In this document: positions 23,299 through 30,172 of the stretch, piece after piece
Position numbering within the stretch: the first letter of the stretch is position 1
How the letters are laid out: the number at the start of each line of letters is the position of its first letter
IMG/VR virus record: IMGVR_UViG_3300019890_000011
Span: 1 to 42,655 of that record
DNA: 42,655 nt
Reading direction: 5' to 3' (one strand)
Origin: a virus
Program-made: the position numbers and the translations under genes
The notes under the pieces: model-generated
Seen by the model: the letters and a program-made list of their open reading frames with translations, nothing else
Databases searched by the model: none
Told to the model about the DNA's origin: nothing

Positions 23299-23915
23299 AC
23301 GGCCTCGAGCGCCCGGCGCGTGATCTGCGGAAACGGCAGATGCGGCTTCGGATAGGGCAGCGGACCCAGGCCCTTGGTCGCGATGAAGGTCTGGATACCT
23401 GCCTCGCGCAGCTGCGCGGCCGCGCCGTCGAACTGCTTCGCCCACACGTCCAGGCGCGCGGCCCCGGTGGAGCTCGCGCTCCACGGATACGGCGGAAACC
23501 AGTGCGCCTCGCCTTTTGGCCCGCGCGCCATGTCGAAGCCGACCAGGTACAGCGTGCGCGGCCGCATCTGATAGGCGAGGTTCAGCGCACAGAAGCCCGA
23601 ATGCGTGCCGTTCAACGTGCCCGGCGTATCGCAGAGCTCGGTTGATTGGTGATCGTTCTCGAACGGCGTGACCCAGGGGCACCCGGTGAGGTCGATGTTC
23701 ATCAGCGTGCGCCGGCGGAGCCACGTCGGCTTGCGAAGTCCGCGCAATTGATCCATGCGATTCTCGGCCCACAGCCGATCCATCGAGACGATGACATCTA
23801 CGTGCGGCACCAGCAGGCCCGCGTCATTCACGCCGATGATCGTGCCGGGAAGTTTGCCCAGATCAAATTGCGAGGCTGACCAGCCGCCGGCCACGATGGT
23901 GATGGGCCCGTTCAC
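23286..23915 (-). CDS. Putative nucleotide-sugar enzyme with GWS motif (DUF115/GT42-like)
   Basis: 209 residues from the GTG at 23915 that overlaps the methyltransferase stop (GTGA), with GAGGCGAG upstream. It opens P-I-T-I-V-A-G-G-W-S, then I-I-G-V-N-D-A and D-V-I-V-S-M-D, and later L-V-G-F-D-M-A-R-G ... H-W. The same series of motifs, as V-V-I-V-A-S-G-P-S and L-L-G-F-D-F, occurs in the frameshifted protein at 25880-26703, so the two are likely paralogs. The pattern resembles DUF115/MptE-like and GT42-type proteins, which handle sialic-acid-like or other nucleotide sugars. Substrate unknown. Confidence 0.6.
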   Translation of the reverse strand: MNGPITIVAGGWSASQFDLGKLPGTIIGVNDAGLLVPHVDVIVSMDRLWAENRMDQLRGLRKPTWLRRRTLMNIDLTGCPWVTPFENDHQSTELCDTPGTLNGTHSGFCALNLAYQMRPRTLYLVGFDMARGPKGEAHWFPPYPWSASSTGAARLDVWAKQFDGAAAQLREAGIQTFIATKGLGPLPYPKPHLPFPQITRRALEAVCAS

Positions 23916-24577
23916 CTCGCCTCGTATCGATGCGTCTCGGATTTTTCGCCGTACCACACCATGCCCAGATGCTTGAAGTGGCTGGATAGCAATCGCATGG
24001 TGTTGTAGCGCTGCTCGGCCGCAGCATCGTCATACATATTCGCGCGCCGGCCGCCGCGGATATCGACGATGAGCATCGTGTGCCCCGGCTCACAGGCGCT
24101 CAACACCAAATCGAGGTGTCGTTCGGGTTCGATGTGGAAGCACCAGGATTTGAAACTCACGATCAGATCGTATTTGCGCACCGCTTTGCGATTCGGATCG
24201 TTGGCATCGATGAAGTCGAAGTGCTTGACGCCGTTCAGCGCCAGAAAGTGACGCGCGACCTTCATATTGTTGAACGTGACGCTGTGCGAGGTGACTTGCG
24301 GAGGATCATCGACGCCATCGAGCAGCGTGACCTGGCACTCGCCGCCGTAGTGATCATTGAGCATCGCATCGATGCCGCCGAGGCCCGATCCCACGTCCAG
24401 AATCGAGCTGCACTTCTGCGGCAGGAGCCCCTGCAGGTGCTCGAACTCATTGCACAGCACCTCGATATATTTTCCGCACCAGGTCTGCGGATCGCCCTTC
24501 ATGTCATCGAGCGCACCGCGCTGCAGGACCAGATACGCGAACGCATCGTTCGAGATATTCAAGGATTCCAGATTCAT
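23912..24577 (-). CDS. Class I SAM-dependent methyltransferase
   Basis: 221 residues from the ATG at 24577, whose last three bases begin the stop overlap with the gene before (ATGA). I-L-D-V-G-S-G-L-G-G at about 59-68 is the SAM-binding loop, followed by an acidic V-T-L-L-D-G strand and a Y-D-L-I-V-S-F segment near 145. It is a free-standing enzyme, in contrast to the fused domain in the gene upstream. O-methylation of a sugar is a plausible role in this setting. Confidence 0.75.
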   Translation of the reverse strand: MNLESLNISNDAFAYLVLQRGALDDMKGDPQTWCGKYIEVLCNEFEHLQGLLPQKCSSILDVGSGLGGIDAMLNDHYGGECQVTLLDGVDDPPQVTSHSVTFNNMKVARHFLALNGVKHFDFIDANDPNRKAVRKYDLIVSFKSWCFHIEPERHLDLVLSACEPGHTMLIVDIRGGRRANMYDDAAAEQRYNTMRLLSSHFKHLGMVWYGEKSETHRYEAR

Positions 24578-25773
24578 GGCTTGTGGGCCCAGACGGTGAG
24601 GCCCTTGCGCATTTCGTGGCGGCGAATATTCCACCCCTGCGCGCGCAGCTGCGCGAGCCACCAGGCCTCATCGTGCAGACTGATGTGCGCGTTGCGGCCA
24701 TCGGGCAGGATCGCCTTCGCGGGGCGCGTCGATATCACGAAGTACGCGGCCTTGCCGGTCAGGTCGAAAATGTGCCGCATCACATTTTTAAGTTTCTCGG
24801 GCTCGATGTGCTCGAGCACATCAGTGCAAACCACGAGCTCGCAGGGCTTGGGCATCATCGAGCTGCCCGGGATCCCCGGATCGTACAGACTCACCCGCCG
24901 AGGCTTCATCGCCGGCGCCAACGATCCGGTGCCGCAGCCATAATCCAAAATCGTCTTCGCGTCGATCGCCGCGGCCAGCAGCTCGACTTCAGGCGCGTGA
25001 CTCTTGCCCGCGTTGCCCCATTTTTGCGTGGCATGCATCGTTGTGAGCAGCTGCCGATAGGGGAAAGAGGCGACGTCATCGGCTCCAAACTGGTAAGCGC
25101 CCGCGTGTTTCATAAACATTCCTATGTGGCCCAGGTCGATGGCGTGGAAGCCCTGTATCGCCAATCTATAGGCGAGCACGGTTGCGGTAACGCCGAGGCA
25201 AAGCAGAATGCGGCCGTTCGTCATCTCACCGGTTGCGACGCAGATTTGCCGCTCGAGCTCATCAATTTCCGCGTAGGCATGTTGTCTCGGCCCGATCACT
25301 TCGGTCACGGAGAGAGCATCGGCGCCGATCATTTCTTTCGTTATTGATTTTTTCTCAGCTCCGCCGTCTTTCGCGGTGCCGACCACGAGCACCACGTCGA
25401 CGCCCGTCCACAGCGCGCGCACTTTGGCCCAGTAGTCCGGCCGGTCGATCCATGGCGCGTTGTCGGGCCGCGTGATGAAGGCGCTGCCGTAGACCTTCGC
25501 GCCGCAATACTTGACGTAGCGTTCCTCGGTGTAGCGGATCCAGCTCACCTTGCGCGGGCAACCGTTGAAGATGTTGGGCAGGCACACGATGCACTCGCCC
25601 GGGTGCAGCAAAATATTCTGCAGCTCGCGCGCGAGGGCCGGATCCGCACGCTGCGAGGTGCAGCCGCCGCCCACCGCGCAGCGCCATTCGCCATCGCCAA
25701 AGCGAGCGATCGATTTCGTGGCGGCGAGCTCGATCGTCACGTCTTCCGATAGTATTTCCGGATACTTTCTCAA
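24574..25773 (-). CDS. GT-D glycosyltransferase fused to SAM methyltransferase
   Basis: 399 residues, TTG start overlapping the previous stop (TTGA). Residues 1-222 match the GT-D (DUF1792) fold: S-I-A-R-F-G-D-G-E-W at 21-30 with the D-x-E metal motif, L-G-V-T-A-T-V-L-A-Y near 193-202, and A-I-D-L-G-H-I at 211-217. Residues 268-399 are a class I methyltransferase with I-L-D-Y-G-C-G-T-G at 275-283 and D-V-L-E-H-I-E near 318. One chain could thus add a sugar and methylate it. GT-D enzymes were first described in streptococcal protein glycosylation, so a protein target is reasonable. Confidence 0.8.
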   Translation of the reverse strand: MRKYPEILSEDVTIELAATKSIARFGDGEWRCAVGGGCTSQRADPALARELQNILLHPGECIVCLPNIFNGCPRKVSWIRYTEERYVKYCGAKVYGSAFITRPDNAPWIDRPDYWAKVRALWTGVDVVLVVGTAKDGGAEKKSITKEMIGADALSVTEVIGPRQHAYAEIDELERQICVATGEMTNGRILLCLGVTATVLAYRLAIQGFHAIDLGHIGMFMKHAGAYQFGADDVASFPYRQLLTTMHATQKWGNAGKSHAPEVELLAAAIDAKTILDYGCGTGSLAPAMKPRRVSLYDPGIPGSSMMPKPCELVVCTDVLEHIEPEKLKNVMRHIFDLTGKAAYFVISTRPAKAILPDGRNAHISLHDEAWWLAQLRAQGWNIRRHEMRKGLTVWAHKP

Positions 25774-25883
25774 GACTCGCCCCAGCTCGAGAGCACGCCG
25801 CGGATGATGTTGGTGGCGAAGATGAACAGCGTCACGCCGGCGCCGGCGAGCAGCGATCCCAACAAGAGCATCAGGAATCTCAT
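25770..25883 (-). CDS. 37-residue single-pass membrane protein
   Basis: From the ATG at 25883, overlapping the stop before it (ATGA), to a TGA overlapping the next start (TTGA). A hydrophobic segment fills residues 3-26 (LMLLLGSLLAGAGVTLFIFA) and a short polar tail follows. Inside a sugar-transfer cassette it could anchor an enzyme to the inner membrane. Coupling at both ends makes it a likely gene. Confidence 0.55.
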   Translation of the reverse strand: MRFLMLLLGSLLAGAGVTLFIFATNIIRGVLSSWGES

Positions 25884-26703
25884 AGCACCGCCTCGATCGG
25901 CTTTTGCGGGAAACAGGTGAGCGCCGTCTTGCGCGTGCAGTTGATCACCTCGATGTTGGCGCGCGCCAAGTCTTTCGCCAGCACGTTCATCGCTGTAATC
26001 CACGCAGGATACGTGCCGCCGTTGCCCAGGCCGCGCGGGTGATCACCGTGCCAGTGGGCCTTGCCGCTGGTGCGCTGGAAGTCGAATCCCAAGAGCAGAA
26101 TCCGGCGCGCGCCGAAGAGCGCGGCGAGCGACATCGCCTGGTAGCCGGAATTTTGGCCCTGGTGAATGAGCGTTGGATCGGCCGACAGTCCGGGCCGGTC
26201 CATGCCATAGATCCAAAGCAGGTCGAACTGATCGCGCGCGCGCTCAGACGTGGTCCACATCTCACCGCGAAATTGCGTGGCGACTTCGCGGAAGTACTGC
26301 ACCCACCAGGTCGCATCACACGCATACAGCACATCGGCCCAGGGGGCGGCGCGAAAGGACGTATTGACCGCTATCGATTTGCACTTGCCCCGGACGAACG
26401 CGACGTCTTGCGCCGTGAGGCTAGGCCCGCTCGCGACGATGACAACGGTTTCACCTCGCCAGCGTCCGGCGGGTCCTCCGAGCTTGGGCGCGGCGGATCC
26501 TGCGGCTGCCGGTTCCCCGATGTTGCTGGCGCGCGCGGGAATGACTGGGTGCGCGCGGGCTCTAAAGGGTCGGGGATGATTTCGATCAGGCCTAGGCGCA
26601 GCAGATCGCTCGCGTAGGCCTTCTCGGAACTGAACCTCGATCCGGAGCGAATAAATCCGTACTGCGAGCTCTTGAACGATCGCAGCGCTTTGCATTCTGG
26701 CAT
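25880..26703 (-). CDS. Post-capsid protein fused by -1 frameshift to GPS-motif transferase-like domain
   Basis: A -1 shift at 26563 joins codons 1-47 of the post-capsid protein to a frame ending at 25880, giving 274 residues. The downstream part has a Pro/Ala linker to about residue 80, then V-V-I-V-A-S-G-P-S-L (87-96), I-A-V-N-T-S-F, W-A-D-V-L-Y-A-C-D (122-130) and L-L-L-G-F-D-F ... G-K-A-H-W (203-218). The motifs resemble DUF115 and GT42-like proteins. An independent start exists at 26695 (ATG) but is badly spaced from the ribosome site, and its first 44 residues do not look like protein. Either fusion by recoding or a base error in the sequence explains the frames. Confidence 0.6.
26371..26703 (-). 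CDS. Small post-capsid protein, unshifted form
   Basis: 110 residues from the ATG at 26703, with AGGAG eight bases upstream. The first 47 residues (K-A-L-R-S-F ... G-L-I-E-I-I-P) match a small protein commonly found right after the major capsid gene in siphophages, of unknown role. Beyond codon 47 the frame turns into a Pro/Ser/Arg-rich tail that looks non-native and ends at TAG. That break coincides with the slippery site. Confidence 0.7.
   Translation of the reverse strand: MPECKALRSFKSSQYGFIRSGSRFSSEKAYASDLLRLGLIEIIPDPLEPARTQSFPRAPATSGNRQPQDPPRPSSEDPPDAGEVKPLSSSRAGLASRRKTSRSSGASANR
26530..26569 (-). promoter_or_regulatory. Candidate programmed -1 frameshift signal, capsid-adjacent gene
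   Basis: Minus strand: C_CCT_TTA covers 26569-26563, with zero-frame codons gaC|CCT|TTA, so both tRNAs can re-pair after a -1 slip (CCC, TTT). The spacer is 5 bases (26562-26558). CGCGCGC (26557-26551) pairs with GCGCGCG (26536-26530), a 7-bp all-GC stem with a 14-base loop. The layout is the same as in the tail chaperone signal. Confidence 0.6.
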
Positions 26704-26717
26704 GTTGGACTCTCCTG

Positions 26718-26750
26718 CCCGGGCGGCCGACGTTATCGGACCCACCCGGG
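26718..26750 (-). promoter_or_regulatory. Hairpin after major capsid gene
   Basis: In the transcript, a 9-bp stem (one G-U) with CCCGGG ends is followed by a 2-base bulge and a 4-bp inner stem around a 5-base loop. It lies between the capsid stop and the next ribosome site. There is no U-run, so it may protect the capsid mRNA or act as a weak attenuator, not as a full terminator. Confidence 0.5.
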
Positions 26751-26770
26751 ACTTCTCGTCAAGGAATCGA

Positions 26771-28111
26771 CTAGTGCGTGCTCTCGCCCGCGGGTATCGC
26801 GCCATAGACCAGCGCCGCCGGCCGCGTGACCGCGAGCGCCAGGCGCTCTTCGGCGAGCACCGTCACCAAGTTGCGCACGAAGTTGTCCTGATCCTCGTTG
26901 CTGACCAGGATCTGCGCCTGCTCGCGATCGAACAGCGTGGTCGCGAGCTTGAAGGCACCGACCAGGAAGTCCCCGGGCTCCATCGAGAAGGCCTGCACCA
27001 CGGGCAGTCCCCACAGCATGCCGGGCGTCGATTGCGTCGGGCTCGCGATCATGTAGCGGCCAAGAGAATCCTTGGTGAGCTCAAGATCGTGCCAGTCGGT
27101 CGGACTCATGACGATGCCGGTCGACGGATAGAACGCCAACTGCACCTGCAACATGGCGTGGCGGATCACATCGATGCGCGTATCGGCCGGCCGATGGAAC
27201 GCGCTGCTGAAAGGCGTCGCCTGCGGGACGAGGCCAAACAGATTGTCGCCGGTACCGTCGCCGAAGAGGATCTGCTGTTCCTCGATCAATTTCAGGCCGA
27301 AGGTTAAGCGCCCGTTGATCAGCGAGGCCAGCTGCGGGAAGTCGGCGAGGATCTGCTTGGTCGCTTTGATCCAGTGCGCCAGGGTCTTGACCGCGACGTC
27401 TTTGCGCACGTAGGTGATATCGGACTGCGGCTTCAATCCGCCTTCCGAGACCGGGCCCGCTGCATTGGTGAACAGCAATTCCTGCACCCACTCGATCAAG
27501 TTGGCGCCGGTGGTCGCCGTATCCAACAGATCCCGCATGGTCAGCGGCTGAAACGGCGGAATGACTGGAGTCGGCAGGAACTCTGGGAACGCGCCGGCGC
27601 CGCCGGTGATGGTCGTGATGTTCTTGCACTGGAATGGCGCCATCGCGCCTTTGAGCGAGCCGCCGCGCTTCGCAAATTCCTTCCACTGCTCGGACTCGAT
27701 GAACTGCTCGCCCAGAGATTTCTGGCGCGCGCCGCCGCCCGGCATTCCGCGCGTGAGAATCTTTTGCTCCAGATCCAGGAGCCGCGCATCGTTCGCCGCC
27801 TTTTCGGCTTTGATGGTCTGAAATTCGGCGATCATTTTCGCGCCGTCGGTGTTCAGCTTCTCGACGGCGAGTTTGACGCCCTCCTGCACCGTGCCGAACG
27901 TTTTCACGTTCTCTTCGACCGCTTTGATCACATCGGTGACCTTCTTGCCGTGCGCCTCGAGCTCGACCTTGATCGCGGCGCGCAGCGCGTCGGCTGACGC
28001 AGAGTCGGCCTCGGCCCAACGGCCGGAATAAAAATAGCTATCCGTCTCTAGAACCCGAGACGTGGCCATGTCGATCACGCCGCGCGTGATCACTCTTCGT
28101 AGATTAAGCAT
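26771..28111 (-). CDS. Major capsid protein, HK97 fold
   Basis: 446 residues, ATG with GAGG upstream. A charged, coiled N-terminal delta region (about 30-120) ends near a likely protease cut, as in HK97 capsids. The core has the usual motifs: P-x-F-Q-P-L-T-M-R-D-L near 190, A-H-W-I-K-A-T near 245, Q-Q-I-L-F-G-D-G-T-G-D-N-L near 278, and G-I-V-M-S-P-T-D-W near 328. It follows portal and protease genes in the standard order. Confidence 0.93.
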   Translation of the reverse strand: MLNLRRVITRGVIDMATSRVLETDSYFYSGRWAEADSASADALRAAIKVELEAHGKKVTDVIKAVEENVKTFGTVQEGVKLAVEKLNTDGAKMIAEFQTIKAEKAANDARLLDLEQKILTRGMPGGGARQKSLGEQFIESEQWKEFAKRGGSLKGAMAPFQCKNITTITGGAGAFPEFLPTPVIPPFQPLTMRDLLDTATTGANLIEWVQELLFTNAAGPVSEGGLKPQSDITYVRKDVAVKTLAHWIKATKQILADFPQLASLINGRLTFGLKLIEEQQILFGDGTGDNLFGLVPQATPFSSAFHRPADTRIDVIRHAMLQVQLAFYPSTGIVMSPTDWHDLELTKDSLGRYMIASPTQSTPGMLWGLPVVQAFSMEPGDFLVGAFKLATTLFDREQAQILVSNEDQDNFVRNLVTVLAEERLALAVTRPAALVYGAIPAGESTH

Positions 28112-28124
28112 GGGGGATTTCCTC

Positions 28125-28814
28125 TTACAGTTGGATGGGATGCTCGCGAATCAGCGCCAATATCGAGTCGACGTCATGACTGTCATGCCTGTCGCCTTTG
28201 CTCTCGTCAGCATCACGCTGTGCTAGCAATCGCTCCAAACCATATTTGGCTACCACTTTGGCTTGGCTTCGAGAAAAACTCCCGGCCTCTCGCAGGAAGT
28301 CCTCAAAATCGGAAAGCGTCGGCAGGTCGCCGGCCGCCAGTAAAGATTTCACCGATGTGATCGTGGCCTCGGTGTTGGCCGGGAAGGTCGCGAAGCTGTA
28401 CTCCCACAAATCGATCTTGATCAGCTTGTTGACGTTGGTTTTGCCGTCGTACTCTTCCTCGATCGGGTCGTAGCCGATCGACAGGCCGCGCACGACCTTG
28501 GCTTTGGCGAGCGCGAAGGCCTCGCTCGCCTGCTGCACGTCCTTGACCAGCAGCTGACCCTCGACGTATAGGCCCTTGCCGTCCTCGTTGATCGCGGTGG
28601 TCGCGCCGATCGGCGAGGCGCTGTTGTGCTGCCAGAGGATCGGCGGCATCGCGTCCTGCGCTTTCCAGCTCACCAGGGAATCGGCGAACGCGCCCGGCAT
28701 GACGACGTCGCGGTAGGCATCCGCGTTGCCGAATACGGAGGCGTAGCCTTTGAAGGTGCCATCGTCCTTGATCGCTTTGAAGGTGAACGGAACCTGGCGG
28801 TGTTTCAGTTTCAT
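28125..28814 (-). CDS. Prohead (HK97-type) serine protease
   Basis: 229 residues. G-Y-A-S-V-F-G near residues 23-29, D-V-V-x-P-G-A-F, I-L-W-Q-H-N near 59-64 with the catalytic His, and V-R-G-L-S-I-G-Y with the catalytic Ser near 111 are the family blocks. It matures the prohead by trimming the capsid delta region. Overlaps the portal stop (ATGA). The C-terminal 50 residues are charged and probably removed. Confidence 0.93.
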   Translation of the reverse strand: MKLKHRQVPFTFKAIKDDGTFKGYASVFGNADAYRDVVMPGAFADSLVSWKAQDAMPPILWQHNSASPIGATTAINEDGKGLYVEGQLLVKDVQQASEAFALAKAKVVRGLSIGYDPIEEEYDGKTNVNKLIKIDLWEYSFATFPANTEATITSVKSLLAAGDLPTLSDFEDFLREAGSFSRSQAKVVAKYGLERLLAQRDADESKGDRHDSHDVDSILALIREHPIQL

Positions 28815-30172
28815 GGGCTAATACCTTTGGGCGGCGGCGGCGTCGCGCCCGGTGGGAAAATATGGATCGGCGCCGGCGGCGCATTGCCCAGCTTGTCGAT
28901 CGGGATCAGGTTCGATTGCACCGTGAGCTCGTCGCCGCCGGGCCTCGGCGCCAGATGCTCCTTGCAGCGGATCTCGTTGCGGGTCATCACACCGTTCTGC
29001 GCGAAGGTCGAGTACAGCGCGGAGCGCGCGGCCGAGTCGGCGGCGAGCAAATCATCGAGATCAATGGTCGCATACAGGCTGGTCGAGTCCTTGACCGCGA
29101 TCAGCGAGCGGGCAATTTCCTGCTGCAACCCGACGCAGTAAGAGCGCAGCGACAGCGCGCCCCAGCCGAGCATCAACTGCTCGATCCCGGATCCCCAGGC
29201 CGTGACGCCGGCGGCGGCGTGCCCGACGAGCACCGGCGGCACTTGGAACCAGCGGCAAATATCCTCAACCGAGTACTGCCGCGAGGCCAGAAGCGCCACA
29301 TCCTGCGGATTCATGGTGATGGGTGTGAAGCCCAGGCCCCCTTCCAGGATCATGTTGCCGCCCGATTCAGGTCCGCCGGTGACGAACTCCTTCAGCGACG
29401 TACGCAATTCGGCGCGATTTTTCGGGTTCAAGTACTTGAGCGAGGTGATAAATCCGCCCGATCGCAGCCCGTTCTTGAACGTCTCGGAGGTCGCATCGTC
29501 AGCGGCGCGCGCGATGCCCATTGAGTGGCGCGCATATTCGATGCGCGAGAGGCCGACCAGGCCATCGAGCGTGCGGTCTTTCCAGTGAAAAATATCGTCG
29601 GCCGCGAAATCCGTGTCCTCGAGCGGCGAGTAGTAGCGATAGCGGATCACGTACTGCTTCGGGTTCGTGTTCGGGATCAGCTGCCGATACGGGACCATGT
29701 ACTCGGGTCGCAACGGGTCGAGCGCGATCACTTGATTCTGGCTGTTGCGCGTTTTGAGCGCGTAGCCGTTGCCCCACAGCTGCTCGGAAGCGACGATGAA
29801 TTTCCAAAAGCTCACCGCCGACATTTGGCTGTTCGGCTTGCTGTTGAGCACCGTGTAGAGGGGCACATCGAAGGCCGGCGCGCCATAGTCGATGTTGTTC
29901 GCCGCGCGCCGATTCAAGATGAACGGCAACGAGGAGACAACGCCCGATTGCAACCAGACGCAGCCCCATACCGTCGAGAGCGCGAGTGCGGTTTGCGGCG
30001 TGACGATGGTGCCGGTGCCGGCGCGCGCCGAGTTGATAGGAGGGCGGGCCTGGCCGCCGGCGGCCACGGGGTAGAAACCCCCGCCACGCGTGCCCAACCC
30101 GAAATCGAAAAAGCTGCCGAAGAACTCCGCCGTTTTTTGCCGCCAGACCGGCCGAGCCGCGGCCTGCATCAC
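28811..30172 (-). CDS. HK97-type portal protein
   Basis: 453 residues, usual for the family. W-G-C-V-W-L-Q near residues 70-76, then V-A-S-E-Q-L-W-G-N-G-Y, D-P-L-R-P-E near 150, and the later R-Q-Y-S-V-E-D-I-C-R-W-F-Q-V-P-P-x-L-V-G block are characteristic. It forms the dodecamer at the packaging vertex. Overlaps terminase by 4 bp. Confidence 0.93.
   Translation of the reverse strand: MMQAAARPVWRQKTAEFFGSFFDFGLGTRGGGFYPVAAGGQARPPINSARAGTGTIVTPQTALALSTVWGCVWLQSGVVSSLPFILNRRAANNIDYGAPAFDVPLYTVLNSKPNSQMSAVSFWKFIVASEQLWGNGYALKTRNSQNQVIALDPLRPEYMVPYRQLIPNTNPKQYVIRYRYYSPLEDTDFAADDIFHWKDRTLDGLVGLSRIEYARHSMGIARAADDATSETFKNGLRSGGFITSLKYLNPKNRAELRTSLKEFVTGGPESGGNMILEGGLGFTPITMNPQDVALLASRQYSVEDICRWFQVPPVLVGHAAAGVTAWGSGIEQLMLGWGALSLRSYCVGLQQEIARSLIAVKDSTSLYATIDLDDLLAADSAARSALYSTFAQNGVMTRNEIRCKEHLAPRPGGDELTVQSNLIPIDKLGNAPPAPIHIFPPGATPPPPKGISP

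Noticed and set aside
22579-23772. 397-residue version of the GT2-like protein
   Set aside because: The first 158 residues read the previous gene out of frame; the GT2 fold begins at the ATG at 23298.
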